From positions 372,001 to 436,000 of the forward strand of contig CP081303.1 in assembly GCA_019720755.1 (NCBI GenBank): a stretch of DNA of 64,000 nucleotides. Direction: 5' to 3'. This stretch comes from Prolixibacteraceae bacterium (GTDB lineage Bacteria; Bacteroidota; Bacteroidia; Bacteroidales; Prolixibacteraceae). Each line of letters opens with the position of its first letter. The stretch's first letter is position 1. Below are positions 43,978 through 52,724 of the stretch, in pieces. The notes under the pieces were generated by a model, which was not told the DNA's origin, ran no database searches, and saw nothing but the letters and a program-made list of their open reading frames with translations. The translations under genes were made by a program, and so were the position numbers.

Positions 43978-45159
43978 CTATTGTTTGGGTAAGTTCGTTG
44001 GATATTGATAAGATTTCAGTCCAAAATGAGAGAGTGCTGACAAAAGGGTTTCAATTATCTCTGATTGAATATTTTCGTAGGGTCCCCACTCTTTTATTGT
44101 ACAGAATGCATATATCTCTAATGGCATACCATAAGGAGTTTGTTGCAATTGTCTTACAATTAAAGTCATCGATTCGTTGATCTTGGGATGATTCTTTAGG
44201 TAGTTCTTGGTATACTTACGATAGAGAGTGAGATTTGAAATGTTGTTATAAGAAGTTTCTCCCTCTTCAATGAATTTATTTTTGAGCAGGTCATTGTATC
44301 TCTCTTCATCAATCAATTTTACACTATTGACATCAATAAACATTGATTTCTTTATTCTTCTGCCTCCAGACTCTTCCATGCCTCGCCAATTCTTGACACT
44401 TTCAGAAATCATTGCATAAGTTGGTATAGTGGTGATTGTCTTATCCCAATTCTGAACTTTCACTGTATTGAGAGTAATGTCTTCCACTGTGCCATCAGCC
44501 ATCCGTGAGGGCATCTCAATCCAATCACCAATTTTAAGCATATGGTTTGCTGCGAGCTGGATACTAGCTACGAACCCTAGGATTGTATCTTTAAATACTA
44601 ATAGTAGGACTGCTGCCATAGCTCCCAAACCTGCAAGAATAGTAGATGGTGTTTTATCAAGTAAAATGGATATGACGATAATCCCAGCGACTACATACAT
44701 AAATATCTTAACCATCTGTATGTATCCTTTAATAGGGCGTTCTTTTGCAAATGGATAGGTATTATAGATATCTAGTACTGTATCTAAGAATCTGTCAATA
44801 AGATAAACAATAATTAAAGTTAGATATATTTTTGTACCTTCGGTTAAGAGGTTGGTCACTACATGGAAATCCGCATCTGCGAAATCAGAAACGTTATAAA
44901 ATAGCGCGGCAGGAAATAGGTGGGCAAATCCTCTAAAGAATTTGTTCTTAAACATAAAATCATCCCATCTTGATTTGGTTTTGCTTACAAGCTTTGGTAG
45001 CGTTGACCATATAACTTTTCTTGTTATAAAATAAAGAATCATTGCGACCAGGAATATTACGATAAGTGATATAACTAATCCTAGATATTGATTCCAACTT
45101 GGTTGTAAGCCTAGTTCAAAGAACCATTTTTTCAGTAATTGATACAGAGATGTGATCAT
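43978..45159 (-). CDS. MscS-family mechanosensitive ion channel (YbdG-like)
   Basis: 393 residues. Several N-terminal membrane helices (LGLVISLIVIFLVAMILYFI; VVAGIIVISILL) and the pore helix plus beta domain of MscS (AGLGAMAAVLLLVFKDTILG, then GDWIEMPSRMADGTVEDITL). A C-terminal domain carries GGRRIKKSMFIDVNSVK as in the YbdG group. It opens on hypo-osmotic shock to release solutes. It is divergent from the M64 peptidase gene. Confidence 0.93.
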   Translation of the reverse strand: MITSLYQLLKKWFFELGLQPSWNQYLGLVISLIVIFLVAMILYFITRKVIWSTLPKLVSKTKSRWDDFMFKNKFFRGFAHLFPAALFYNVSDFADADFHVVTNLLTEGTKIYLTLIIVYLIDRFLDTVLDIYNTYPFAKERPIKGYIQMVKIFMYVVAGIIVISILLDKTPSTILAGLGAMAAVLLLVFKDTILGFVASIQLAANHMLKIGDWIEMPSRMADGTVEDITLNTVKVQNWDKTITTIPTYAMISESVKNWRGMEESGGRRIKKSMFIDVNSVKLIDEERYNDLLKNKFIEEGETSYNNISNLTLYRKYTKNYLKNHPKINESMTLIVRQLQQTPYGMPLEIYAFCTIKEWGPYENIQSEIIETLLSALSHFGLKSYQYPTNLPKQ

Positions 45160-45192
45160 AGTAATGCTTAATGTTAGAGCAAATTATTACAA

Positions 45193-45200
45193 CAAAGATA
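45193..45200 (-). promoter_or_regulatory. -7 promoter box of the MscS gene
   Basis: On the minus strand TATCTTTG matches TAnnTTTG, 33 bp before the start codon. Confidence 0.4.
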
Positions 45201-45231
45201 TCTATTTTTTTACATAAAAACGTTAAATATT

Positions 45232-46524
45232 ATGCGGCTAAAGTCATTTTACTTGCTATGTGCATTCATTTTTTCTACGCTATCATCATTCTCTGTAGAA
45301 GGTTCTGATTTCAAAGATCTGTTTGAAAATAACACTGTACGTTTTGAGTTTGATTTATGCGGAAATGCTGATACTACATTTGCTGTTATTGGTAATTACT
45401 ATCTAGAAGGTGTTTGGGCTGGATCTAAGACCCATTTAACGAATAAACTTCATTATGGTAACTATGAGCTACAACTTGTATCTAAAGCCAAAGGTGAGAT
45501 TCTTTTTTCAAAGGGATTTAGTCCTCTATATCAAGAGTGGAAGAGCACTGCGGTGGCTAAGGTTGTAACAAAGTCATATCTATATAATTTTCGTTTCCCT
45601 AAACCCAAACAGGAATGTGTTATTAAACTTATTGAACGTCAATTTGATGGAACAATGCTTACCCTTTCAGAAAACAACTTTGATCCGAAGAGTTATTTTA
45701 TCAATAGTGAAAAATCAGAGGACTATTCTACTGAGCTTATTTGGGGTAATGGTAAAAATATATCCCACAAAGTAGATGTTGTGATGTTAGCGGAAGGTTA
45801 TACCGAATCTGAGAGAGAAAAGTTTATATCTGATTGTAAAAGGATGACGAAAGCTCTATTTAGTATGGCTCCTTACAACGAGTATAAGGATGCTTTTAAT
45901 TTTGTTGCTCTTTTCCATCCCTCATTGGAAAGCGGCTGTGATATTCCAGGAAAGAAATTGTATAAGAATACAACTTATGGATCTTCATTTTATACTTTTG
46001 ATATTCCACGTTATTTAACCGCAAGAGATATGAAAAAGATTTATAAAGATGCCGCTATTGTTCCTTATGATCAAATATATGTATTGGTGAATACTGACAA
46101 CTACGGAGGAGGAGGTTTTTATAATTCTATCAATTTAACTTCTGTTGATCACAAGTTGTCCGAGGAGGTATTTATTCATGAGTTCGGACATGGTTTTGCT
46201 GGATTAGCGGATGAGTATTATACCTCTTCTACTGCTTTTGATGAGGCTTATTATAGTTTAGATGTGGAGCCGTGGGAACCAAATATCACCACCATGGTTG
46301 ATTTTAGTGGTAAGTGGAAAGATCTTGTAAAGGGAGAAACTCCAATCCCAACCCCTCGCAGTAAAAAATATAAAAATACTATTGGAGCCTTTGAAGGTGG
46401 AGGTTACATGAGTAAAGGAGTCTATTCACCTAGACAAGATTGTCGTATGAAGACAAACACGAGCAAAGGATTCTGTGCAGTTTGTCAGAGATCCATTGCA
46501 CGTGTAATTGAGCAATATCAATAG
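45232..46524 (+). CDS. exported M64-family metallopeptidase
   Basis: 430 residues. Signal peptide (MRLKSFYLLCAFIFSTLSSF), an N-terminal beta domain (M64 N type, about 25-155), and the peptidase domain with VVMLAEGYTESER and the zinc motif EVFIHEFGHGFAGLADEYY. A conserved C-terminal cysteine region follows (CRMKTNTSKGFCAVCQRSI). M64 contains the IgA peptidase of Clostridium ramosum and many uncharacterised Bacteroidota proteins. The substrate here is unknown. It is convergent with the MORN protein gene, whose stop codon directly abuts. Confidence 0.92.
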   Translation: MRLKSFYLLCAFIFSTLSSFSVEGSDFKDLFENNTVRFEFDLCGNADTTFAVIGNYYLEGVWAGSKTHLTNKLHYGNYELQLVSKAKGEILFSKGFSPLYQEWKSTAVAKVVTKSYLYNFRFPKPKQECVIKLIERQFDGTMLTLSENNFDPKSYFINSEKSEDYSTELIWGNGKNISHKVDVVMLAEGYTESEREKFISDCKRMTKALFSMAPYNEYKDAFNFVALFHPSLESGCDIPGKKLYKNTTYGSSFYTFDIPRYLTARDMKKIYKDAAIVPYDQIYVLVNTDNYGGGGFYNSINLTSVDHKLSEEVFIHEFGHGFAGLADEYYTSSTAFDEAYYSLDVEPWEPNITTMVDFSGKWKDLVKGETPIPTPRSKKYKNTIGAFEGGGYMSKGVYSPRQDCRMKTNTSKGFCAVCQRSIARVIEQYQ

Positions 46525-47352
46525 TTAGAACCTATTTTGTGTCTTTCTTATTGATTGTATATATTCCATTGGGTTATACTTAAAATCATTGGGGTCGAGG
46601 GCTTTGTTCTTCGACTCCTCTTTTGTTGGAATAATATCTTGTGAAATTCCTTCTAAAGTTTCTGGATTTAAGAGTTTATCATCTTTGTATCTTAGCTCAC
46701 ATTGGAGCTCTCCATTGGTTTTGTAATATCTCCACGGGCCTTGTTTCAGCCCTTGTTCAACACTTCCTTCAAATCGAACTTTACCATCACGATATAGCAT
46801 TCTATGAATACCAAATTCGATCCCATTTTTATATTGAGATCTACTCAAAAGTGCTCCTTCTTTGTAATATTCAAACTTGTTCCCATTCAGATTATCATCT
46901 CTCCATATAGACATTGTCTTTAGGTTCCCGTTCTCATAAAAAGTCTTTGCTGTACCGTCAAGTTGATTATCTTTAAAATTAAGTACAGATATTACTTGTC
47001 CGGAAGTGGCGAAAGTTCTCCAAGTACCATTTTTTTTCTTTTTAATATACTCCCCTTGTGCAGCTTTTTTCCCATTAGGATAGATAAAGAAAGCCTGTGT
47101 TGTATCTCCTGTAATAGAGAAATCTAATATTGCTTTTGTTTTTCCATCTGGGTAGTATCTATACAATTTACCCACGGGATGTCCTTGTGTAAAATATCCT
47201 TTATATTTTATCGAACCATTTTCTCTTTTTGCAATCCATTCCCCTGTTTTTAACCCGTTCTTGTCGCACTGATTAATTCCTTGTTTTTGTGCTTTGGCTA
47301 ATGGGCTTAATAAAATCAGAAGTAATAAGATTGCCGTCTCTCTTCTCCTCAT
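46525..47352 (-). CDS. exported MORN-repeat protein (YwqK-like)
   Basis: 275 residues. Signal peptide (MRRRETAILLLLILLSPLAKA), then about eight MORN-variant repeats of the form NG-x-x-K-x-x-G-x-x-x-x-G (ENGSIKYKGYFTQGHPVGK, ENGNLKTMSIWRDDNLNG). Such proteins are often labelled YwqK antitoxins, but there is no toxin gene next to it. I would not take that label as its function. It is a single gene that converges with the peptidase without a visible terminator between them. Confidence 0.85.
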   Translation of the reverse strand: MRRRETAILLLLILLSPLAKAQKQGINQCDKNGLKTGEWIAKRENGSIKYKGYFTQGHPVGKLYRYYPDGKTKAILDFSITGDTTQAFFIYPNGKKAAQGEYIKKKKNGTWRTFATSGQVISVLNFKDNQLDGTAKTFYENGNLKTMSIWRDDNLNGNKFEYYKEGALLSRSQYKNGIEFGIHRMLYRDGKVRFEGSVEQGLKQGPWRYYKTNGELQCELRYKDDKLLNPETLEGISQDIIPTKEESKNKALDPNDFKYNPMEYIQSIRKTQNRF

Positions 47353-47589
47353 TATTTATCTACTTTATAAGATCTGCCTAAATATAGTGATCCCTTTAGA
47401 TTTTTAGATCTTGATTATAATAATTATGATATATTTCTCTTCTAAGGAGATCTATTCGTATCATGATACAGCATCCTATTAAATGAAAAGGGGACTTCAT
47501 GTGATAATACTGTTAACCATTGTGATATTCATATTTATCTTCAGATCGTTACTGCCGTTATATTTGCTACAATCATAAAAGACTAAATT

Positions 47590-50235
47590 ATGAAACTATC
47601 TTTTAGCTGGATATTGTTTATTGTTCTTTTAGGGAACAGTTTCACTTCCATGGCAAATAAAACACTTCAATTAGATGTATATCCCACGTCAAAGAAAGGA
47701 ATGGTGTCAGGTAATAACATATTTTTCTCTATAGAGGAGGCTCGTAATTATATTCGAACCTTGTCTAAAGAGAAACGAAATAGGGACATAGAAGTGTTTG
47801 TTCATAATGGGACCTTCTTTTTATCTAATACCGTTGTCTTTGATCTAAGAGATAGTGGCATAGGAGGGAATAAAATAACTTATAGAGCAGCTCCTAATGA
47901 GCAACCAATATTTTCTTCTGGGATCGCCGTGGCTTCGTGGACTCCATTAAAAAAGAGGGTAAATGGGCTTAAATCAGAATGTCAAGGAAAGATCTGGGTT
48001 GCAAATTTCCCTGACAATGTAGATTCTGTAAGAGTTCTTTATGATGGAAGTAAAAGATTGCTACGCTCAAGAAGCCATGGGTTTAATCATAAAATGCAAA
48101 AAGCACCACGTTTTGCAAGTAGAAATATTGCAAAACAAAAAGACCGTTTTTTATTAAAAAAGATGCCTTTTCCTGAAGGTTTGATACAGAAGGGAGACCA
48201 GTGGAGTGATATAGAATTTGTTTTTTGTCCTGTCCCTTGGGCTCACAATATTATTGGGGTCGATTCAGTTGATTTTGATAATCATATTGCATGGCTAAAG
48301 TATGAAGCAAATTCAGCTCCATTTACTACTCCTAAGGACCACCATCCTGCATATGCAGAAAATGCTATTCGTTTTTTAGATAGTCCAGGGGAGTGGTATG
48401 CAGATCATAAAAATAGAAAAATATACTATTGGCCTAAGAATCATAAACCTTCCGGCGGAGAGGTTATTCCTACGTTAACGGAGTTGTTTAAAGTAGAAGG
48501 AAAGGTGAATTACAATAGCCTAAAGGATATCCCAGTAAAGAATATCTATTTTGATGGGTTAACTTTCAGCTATGGAAATAGATATGATTGGTGGAAAGGA
48601 CACAAAGGTTGGGGTATACAGCATGACTGGGATAAGTTTGATTGTCCTAATGCACTGTTAAGGTTTAGGGCTGCAGAGAGTTGTGGGGTGACTAATTGTA
48701 GGTTTACGAACTCAGGAAACTCTGCAATTCGTTTAGATTTATATGCTCAAGATATCCAAATAACCAACAATCTAATTGATCATGTAGGGCATATGGGGAT
48801 TCTTCTTGCTGGTTATGGCCCAGGAAAAAAAGATGTAAACAAGAATAATCATATTGAGAACAATATTATTGATCATTGTGGTGAAGTAATTTACCATGGT
48901 CATGCGATCTTTATGTGGCAGAGTGGTAATAACTATGTAGGTCATAACTTGATTCAGAACTGTCCTCGTAAAGCAATTGGAATTTGTGGGGTTCGTGCGC
49001 CTATTTTTATAGAGGGAGAATCAGTGGATTGGGACGAAGCATCCAAAACACTAAGATGGAGTGAAATAGATCAAAAATTGAGATCAAAGAAAGGAGTTAC
49101 TCAGGAATCTATCCTTCCATACTTACATGCAAAAAACAATGTAGTTGAGTATAATGATATATACCGTACAAGAGTTAAGATCGGTGATGGTGCCTCTTTA
49201 AATGTCTCTGGTGCAGGAGAAGGAAATATTATGCGCAAGAATATGTTAGTGGAAGTCGTTGGTAATGGAATGAGAACCGATGATTGGCAACGTGGTACTT
49301 GTTTCGAAAGCAATATCATCGCAAGTGGAGGTGTGGTACATAAGGGGTGTAATCATCTAAAGAATAATATTTTTTTAAACTCTACGGTTCGTTTTACGTC
49401 ATACCCTAGACAAGTAAAGAAATCTGGAGCTGAGGTGGTTCATAATATATTCTATTTTGATAATAGAGCAGTGGTTCCATATTCTTCGAGAAAGATCAAA
49501 CAATTTACAACGCCATTTGATATTTGTGAGAACAAACAAAACTTATTTTGGTGTACAACAGACCAGAACATTGAGAAGGATTTCTTGAACAAGATGCAGA
49601 TGCATAAAGATTTCGAAAAGGGATCGGTTGTTTCAGATCCTCTTTTTGTTAAAGCATTACCAAAATATCGAAGATTAAGAAAAGAGGACATCCAACTGAA
49701 AGCGTCTTCTCCAGCTTATAAGATTGGATTCGAGAAGATTGACAATATGTCCATTGGCTTAAAATCGAATTACCCAATGATACTTTCCTCTAAAGTGATG
49801 GCATCCGTGAATCGTAGACTTATTTCAACGGAGGCTAAAGTAACATACTCTTCTGTTGATAGAACTTCAAAGAGCTATGAGTCTCTTCTACTTTCTAGTG
49901 GTTCAGAAAAAAATGTTGAGTATGTATTTGAATCGAAGAAAGAGAAAAACCCATATCTTCAATTAGACCTAGGTGTTTTGAAGAGAATTGATGCAATGAA
50001 GATTATTAGTACGCATCGTAACGGATTAACAGCAAATCGAGAGATGACTGTATGGATTAGTAGTGATGGGGATAGATGGAGAGAGGTTTGGTGTAATGAT
50101 ATAGATGAAATAAAAGTTGGTAGATCATGGGATATCATATTAGATTCTCCATTAAAAGCGCAATATATAAGAGTCGGATTAAAGGGAAGTGGTAAACTGT
50201 GTATGAAGAACCTTCAATTATACCAAAACTTATGA
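47590..50235 (+). CDS. exported beta-helix protein, GH141-like, with a C-terminal discoidin domain
   Basis: 881 residues. Signal peptide (MKLSFSWILFIVLLGNSFTS). It is a paralogue of the lipoprotein at 12503: shared stretches include KGWGIQHDWDKFD, NSGNSAIRLDLYAQ, HVGHMGILLAGYGPG-x-KDVNK and MRTDDWQRGT. Unlike that copy it has a non-lipid signal and an added F5/8C domain at about 755-880 (YLQLDLGVLKRIDAMKI, TVWISSDGDRW) that may bind sugar. The enzymatic family is tentative. An ISAs1 element is inserted at its stop codon, leaving the protein whole but moving its terminator 1.2 kb away. Confidence 0.78.
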   Translation: MKLSFSWILFIVLLGNSFTSMANKTLQLDVYPTSKKGMVSGNNIFFSIEEARNYIRTLSKEKRNRDIEVFVHNGTFFLSNTVVFDLRDSGIGGNKITYRAAPNEQPIFSSGIAVASWTPLKKRVNGLKSECQGKIWVANFPDNVDSVRVLYDGSKRLLRSRSHGFNHKMQKAPRFASRNIAKQKDRFLLKKMPFPEGLIQKGDQWSDIEFVFCPVPWAHNIIGVDSVDFDNHIAWLKYEANSAPFTTPKDHHPAYAENAIRFLDSPGEWYADHKNRKIYYWPKNHKPSGGEVIPTLTELFKVEGKVNYNSLKDIPVKNIYFDGLTFSYGNRYDWWKGHKGWGIQHDWDKFDCPNALLRFRAAESCGVTNCRFTNSGNSAIRLDLYAQDIQITNNLIDHVGHMGILLAGYGPGKKDVNKNNHIENNIIDHCGEVIYHGHAIFMWQSGNNYVGHNLIQNCPRKAIGICGVRAPIFIEGESVDWDEASKTLRWSEIDQKLRSKKGVTQESILPYLHAKNNVVEYNDIYRTRVKIGDGASLNVSGAGEGNIMRKNMLVEVVGNGMRTDDWQRGTCFESNIIASGGVVHKGCNHLKNNIFLNSTVRFTSYPRQVKKSGAEVVHNIFYFDNRAVVPYSSRKIKQFTTPFDICENKQNLFWCTTDQNIEKDFLNKMQMHKDFEKGSVVSDPLFVKALPKYRRLRKEDIQLKASSPAYKIGFEKIDNMSIGLKSNYPMILSSKVMASVNRRLISTEAKVTYSSVDRTSKSYESLLLSSGSEKNVEYVFESKKEKNPYLQLDLGVLKRIDAMKIISTHRNGLTANREMTVWISSDGDRWREVWCNDIDEIKVGRSWDIILDSPLKAQYIRVGLKGSGKLCMKNLQLYQNL

Positions 50236-50240
50236 TGTTT
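50231..50240. repeat. left target-site duplication of the ISAs1 element
   Basis: TATGATGTTT, identical to 51471-51480. It contains the TGA stop codon (50233-50235) of the beta-helix gene. Confidence 0.9.
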
Positions 50241-51470
50241 CAGGGCATTTTCATAAAAATGTTAAATGACAAAAAGAGAAGCCATCTTTCTAATATCAGA
50301 TAAGAACTTTTCTCTCTGAGCCTTAATGTTTTTAGGTTTATTTCGTTGTATTAAATTAACTACCGTTGTAATTAATATTGCCATTCCTTTTGCTTGATTT
50401 CTATTGGAGCATCGTATATTATCTTCAGAGAATAGAACATCTCTTATATAATTACTCATTTCTATCGTCCAGTGTCCCCTAATAGCTTTCGCATATTTAT
50501 GTGGATGTATTTCATTACAATCTCGGTTACTAATATAATATGAGGTTTCTATCGACCTTTTATTCGAGTTTACTATTAGGCGATCTCTATCGACTTTAAT
50601 TAAACTCTTGATTCCACAATGAACCCACTTTTCATCAAGTGTAACCTTTCTGATGTCATAAAAAGAGTAAGTTCTTGTTTCTTTTCTTCCATGTCCTTTA
50701 TTATCAATTGAAAGGCTCATAAACTCAACACTTGACTGTTCATGATTCCGTAATTCTACATTCAAATTCTTTTGGTTATTCTTTACTTGTGCAATGTAGA
50801 TTCCTTTGGCACTTTCACATTTCTCAAGAGTCTCAAACTGTGTATGAAGCGCATCAAATGTTAAGTTCGAAGATGCCAAAGATAGATCATTTAAGAGCTC
50901 TCTTACCGTCGTTATTTCACTTTCTTTAGCTCCTTCATAAAATGTTGCGGCTGTAGATATTTTATCCTTTTGACTTATGCCGTATACAATATTTAGACCT
51001 CGTTTTTGCCCTAGACTCTTAGCTATTGTTCCTCGTAGCTCTTTGCCATCTAAAGAAATCCAGTCATCATCATCTTTTGTGTTCTGCCATCCAAAATAGC
51101 TTGATTGAACCTCTTGATAATTAGTTGAAGCTAAAAAGGATATTATACGACGTAATTGACTATATGATATAGGTTTACATTTTGGCAGTCCAACGATCTT
51201 GCGTAATATAGAATGATAATTCTCTAGAAAACGAGAAATCTCAGACAGCAAGGTATTTCCAGTAATAATTGATAGAGTGATACCTACAAGGACAAACTCT
51301 AAATCATGCTTCTTCCCTCGTGTATCTCTAGGATCTACTAAATTTTCTTTCAAATATTCATAGTATTCCTTAACTTCGTTTTTTTAGTCATCTTAAAGGT
51401 TTTATATGTTTGTCGTTATTCAAATAAAACACTTTTTGATGACTTTTTTAGTTTTTATGGAAAAGCCCTG
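50241..51470 (-). mobile_element. ISAs1-family insertion sequence
   Basis: The left end CAGGGCATTTTCATAAAAA and, inverted, the right end CAGGGCTTTTCCATAAAAA are near-perfect terminal repeats. A perfect 10-bp duplication flanks the element. It encodes one transposase. Identical flanks suggest a recent insertion. Confidence 0.93.
50262..51353 (-). CDS. ISAs1-family transposase
   Basis: 363 residues from a TTG. DDE signatures: DWISLDGKELRGTIAKS (first Asp), LASSNLTFDALHTQFETL (second Asp), and GHWTIEMSNYIRDVLFSED (Glu). The N-terminal DPRDTRGKKHDLEFVLVGI is typical but the family usually starts earlier. An upstream ATG at 51391 (MTKK) is out of frame by one base at an A7 run; a -1 slip gives MTKKNEVKEYYEYLKENLVD, matching a normal start. 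Either one A was lost or expression needs slippage. The catalytic part is intact. Confidence 0.88.
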   Translation of the reverse strand: MKENLVDPRDTRGKKHDLEFVLVGITLSIITGNTLLSEISRFLENYHSILRKIVGLPKCKPISYSQLRRIISFLASTNYQEVQSSYFGWQNTKDDDDWISLDGKELRGTIAKSLGQKRGLNIVYGISQKDKISTAATFYEGAKESEITTVRELLNDLSLASSNLTFDALHTQFETLEKCESAKGIYIAQVKNNQKNLNVELRNHEQSSVEFMSLSIDNKGHGRKETRTYSFYDIRKVTLDEKWVHCGIKSLIKVDRDRLIVNSNKRSIETSYYISNRDCNEIHPHKYAKAIRGHWTIEMSNYIRDVLFSEDNIRCSNRNQAKGMAILITTVVNLIQRNKPKNIKAQREKFLSDIRKMASLFVI

Positions 51471-51480
51471 TATGATGTTT
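51471..51480. repeat. right target-site duplication of the ISAs1 element
   Basis: TATGATGTTT, the same ten bases as at 50231-50240. Confidence 0.9.
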
Positions 51481-51503
51481 AAATAAAAATATATAAAGAG
51501 ATT

Positions 51504-51536
51504 AAAAGCTATCCTCCAAGAGGGTAGCTTTTTTAT
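51504..51536 (+). terminator. terminator formerly next to the beta-helix gene
   Basis: AAAAGCTATCCTC pairs with GAGGGTAGCTTTT (one mismatch), followed by T. Before the IS arrived it would have ended the gene at 47590, about 25 bp after its stop. Confidence 0.8.
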
Positions 51537-51709
51537 TTATTGAAAAATAATAATAATATGTAATTGCATCGTAATTAATTGTCAATTAATGATATAGAGT
51601 ATTTATTTGTTTCTATGATAGAGATAATTATATCATCATATTAAAAAAAAGTATTTTTTTTTATCATACCATTTAGATATTCATTCGTTACATAGAAAAA
51701 GAACCAAAC

Positions 51710-52681
51710 GTGAAGAGAGAAGAATCGAAAATAGAAGACGTTATAATAGATCATATTCAAGGAGATCATTCTGATGAGACTAGTCAGAGAGTTATGGATT
51801 GGATTGATGAAACTCCTGAAAATATGGAAAAGTTAAAGCAGGTAAATTTGCTTTATAATTTATCTCATGACCTAGATAAACGGTATAATCATAATGAGTC
51901 ATTAGAAAATATTTTAACACAAAATAGGCTTAATAAATATCTGAAGGGCATCTCTTTGTATAAGAGACTTTTGGCAGCATGCGTTATTCTTTTAATTGGT
52001 GTCACTTCTTTATTTGTTGTTTCTGCTTATCTGTCAGAATATACTTATGTACATATTGAAACGGAAGTAGGAAATAGAACTCACACTATCTTACCTGATG
52101 GAACATCCGTTTTTCTAAATTCTAGAAGTAGTATTATTTATAGTTGTGATGGCGGCATCCGTAGTGTTATTCTTGATGGTGAGGGGTATTTTGATGTAGC
52201 TTCCACCGGAGACCCTTTTGAAGTTATTTCGAAGAATCAAAAAGTCGTTGTTACAGGAACTCAATTTAATATTGAAGCCTATTCTGAAGATCCCTATATC
52301 ACTACTACATTAATTGAGGGAAGTATTGAACTAAACATTGCAGATAAGATTCTTAAGATGACTCCAAACCAGCAGGTACGAGTAGACTCTAAAGGTCGAT
52401 ATGTTTTTAATAAAGGAGTGCAAACCACTGATTGTAAAGCATGGATTGAGGACAAAATGATTTTAAGAGACCAAAGTTTTGCCTCTATCTGTATGAAGTT
52501 AGAACGTCGATATCAAATCCGAATATCATTTAATGATAGCAAACTCGCTGGGTATAAGTTTACCGGTATTTTCAAAAAAGAGGGACTTCCTGAGATAATA
52601 TCTATCCTATGCGATATAAGCAATGCAACCTATTATAAAGATAACGACGGCTATCATATTGAACCAAAAAAACTACAGTAA
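51710..52681 (+). CDS. FecR-family anti-sigma factor
   Basis: 323 residues, GTG start. An N-terminal cytoplasmic part binds the sigma factor; one membrane helix lies at about 83-105 (LLAACVILLIGVTSLFVVSA). The periplasmic FecR domain has TILPDGTSVFLNSRSSIIY and DGEGYFDVA, with a DUF4974-type C terminus (FASICMKLERRYQIRISF, then GYKFTGIFKKEGLPEII). It passes the state of the SusC partner through its STN domain to an ECF sigma factor. Unusually the sigma gene is not directly upstream; the likely partner is at 60843. Confidence 0.92.
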   Translation: MKREESKIEDVIIDHIQGDHSDETSQRVMDWIDETPENMEKLKQVNLLYNLSHDLDKRYNHNESLENILTQNRLNKYLKGISLYKRLLAACVILLIGVTSLFVVSAYLSEYTYVHIETEVGNRTHTILPDGTSVFLNSRSSIIYSCDGGIRSVILDGEGYFDVASTGDPFEVISKNQKVVVTGTQFNIEAYSEDPYITTTLIEGSIELNIADKILKMTPNQQVRVDSKGRYVFNKGVQTTDCKAWIEDKMILRDQSFASICMKLERRYQIRISFNDSKLAGYKFTGIFKKEGLPEIISILCDISNATYYKDNDGYHIEPKKLQ

Positions 52682-52724
52682 ATGACCCAAAAACTAACTA
52701 ATTAATTTAACTAAACTTTGATGT

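Noticed and set aside
46525-47352. Toxin-antitoxin module (YwqK label)
   Set aside because: The protein is exported and made of MORN repeats, and no toxin-like partner lies beside it.
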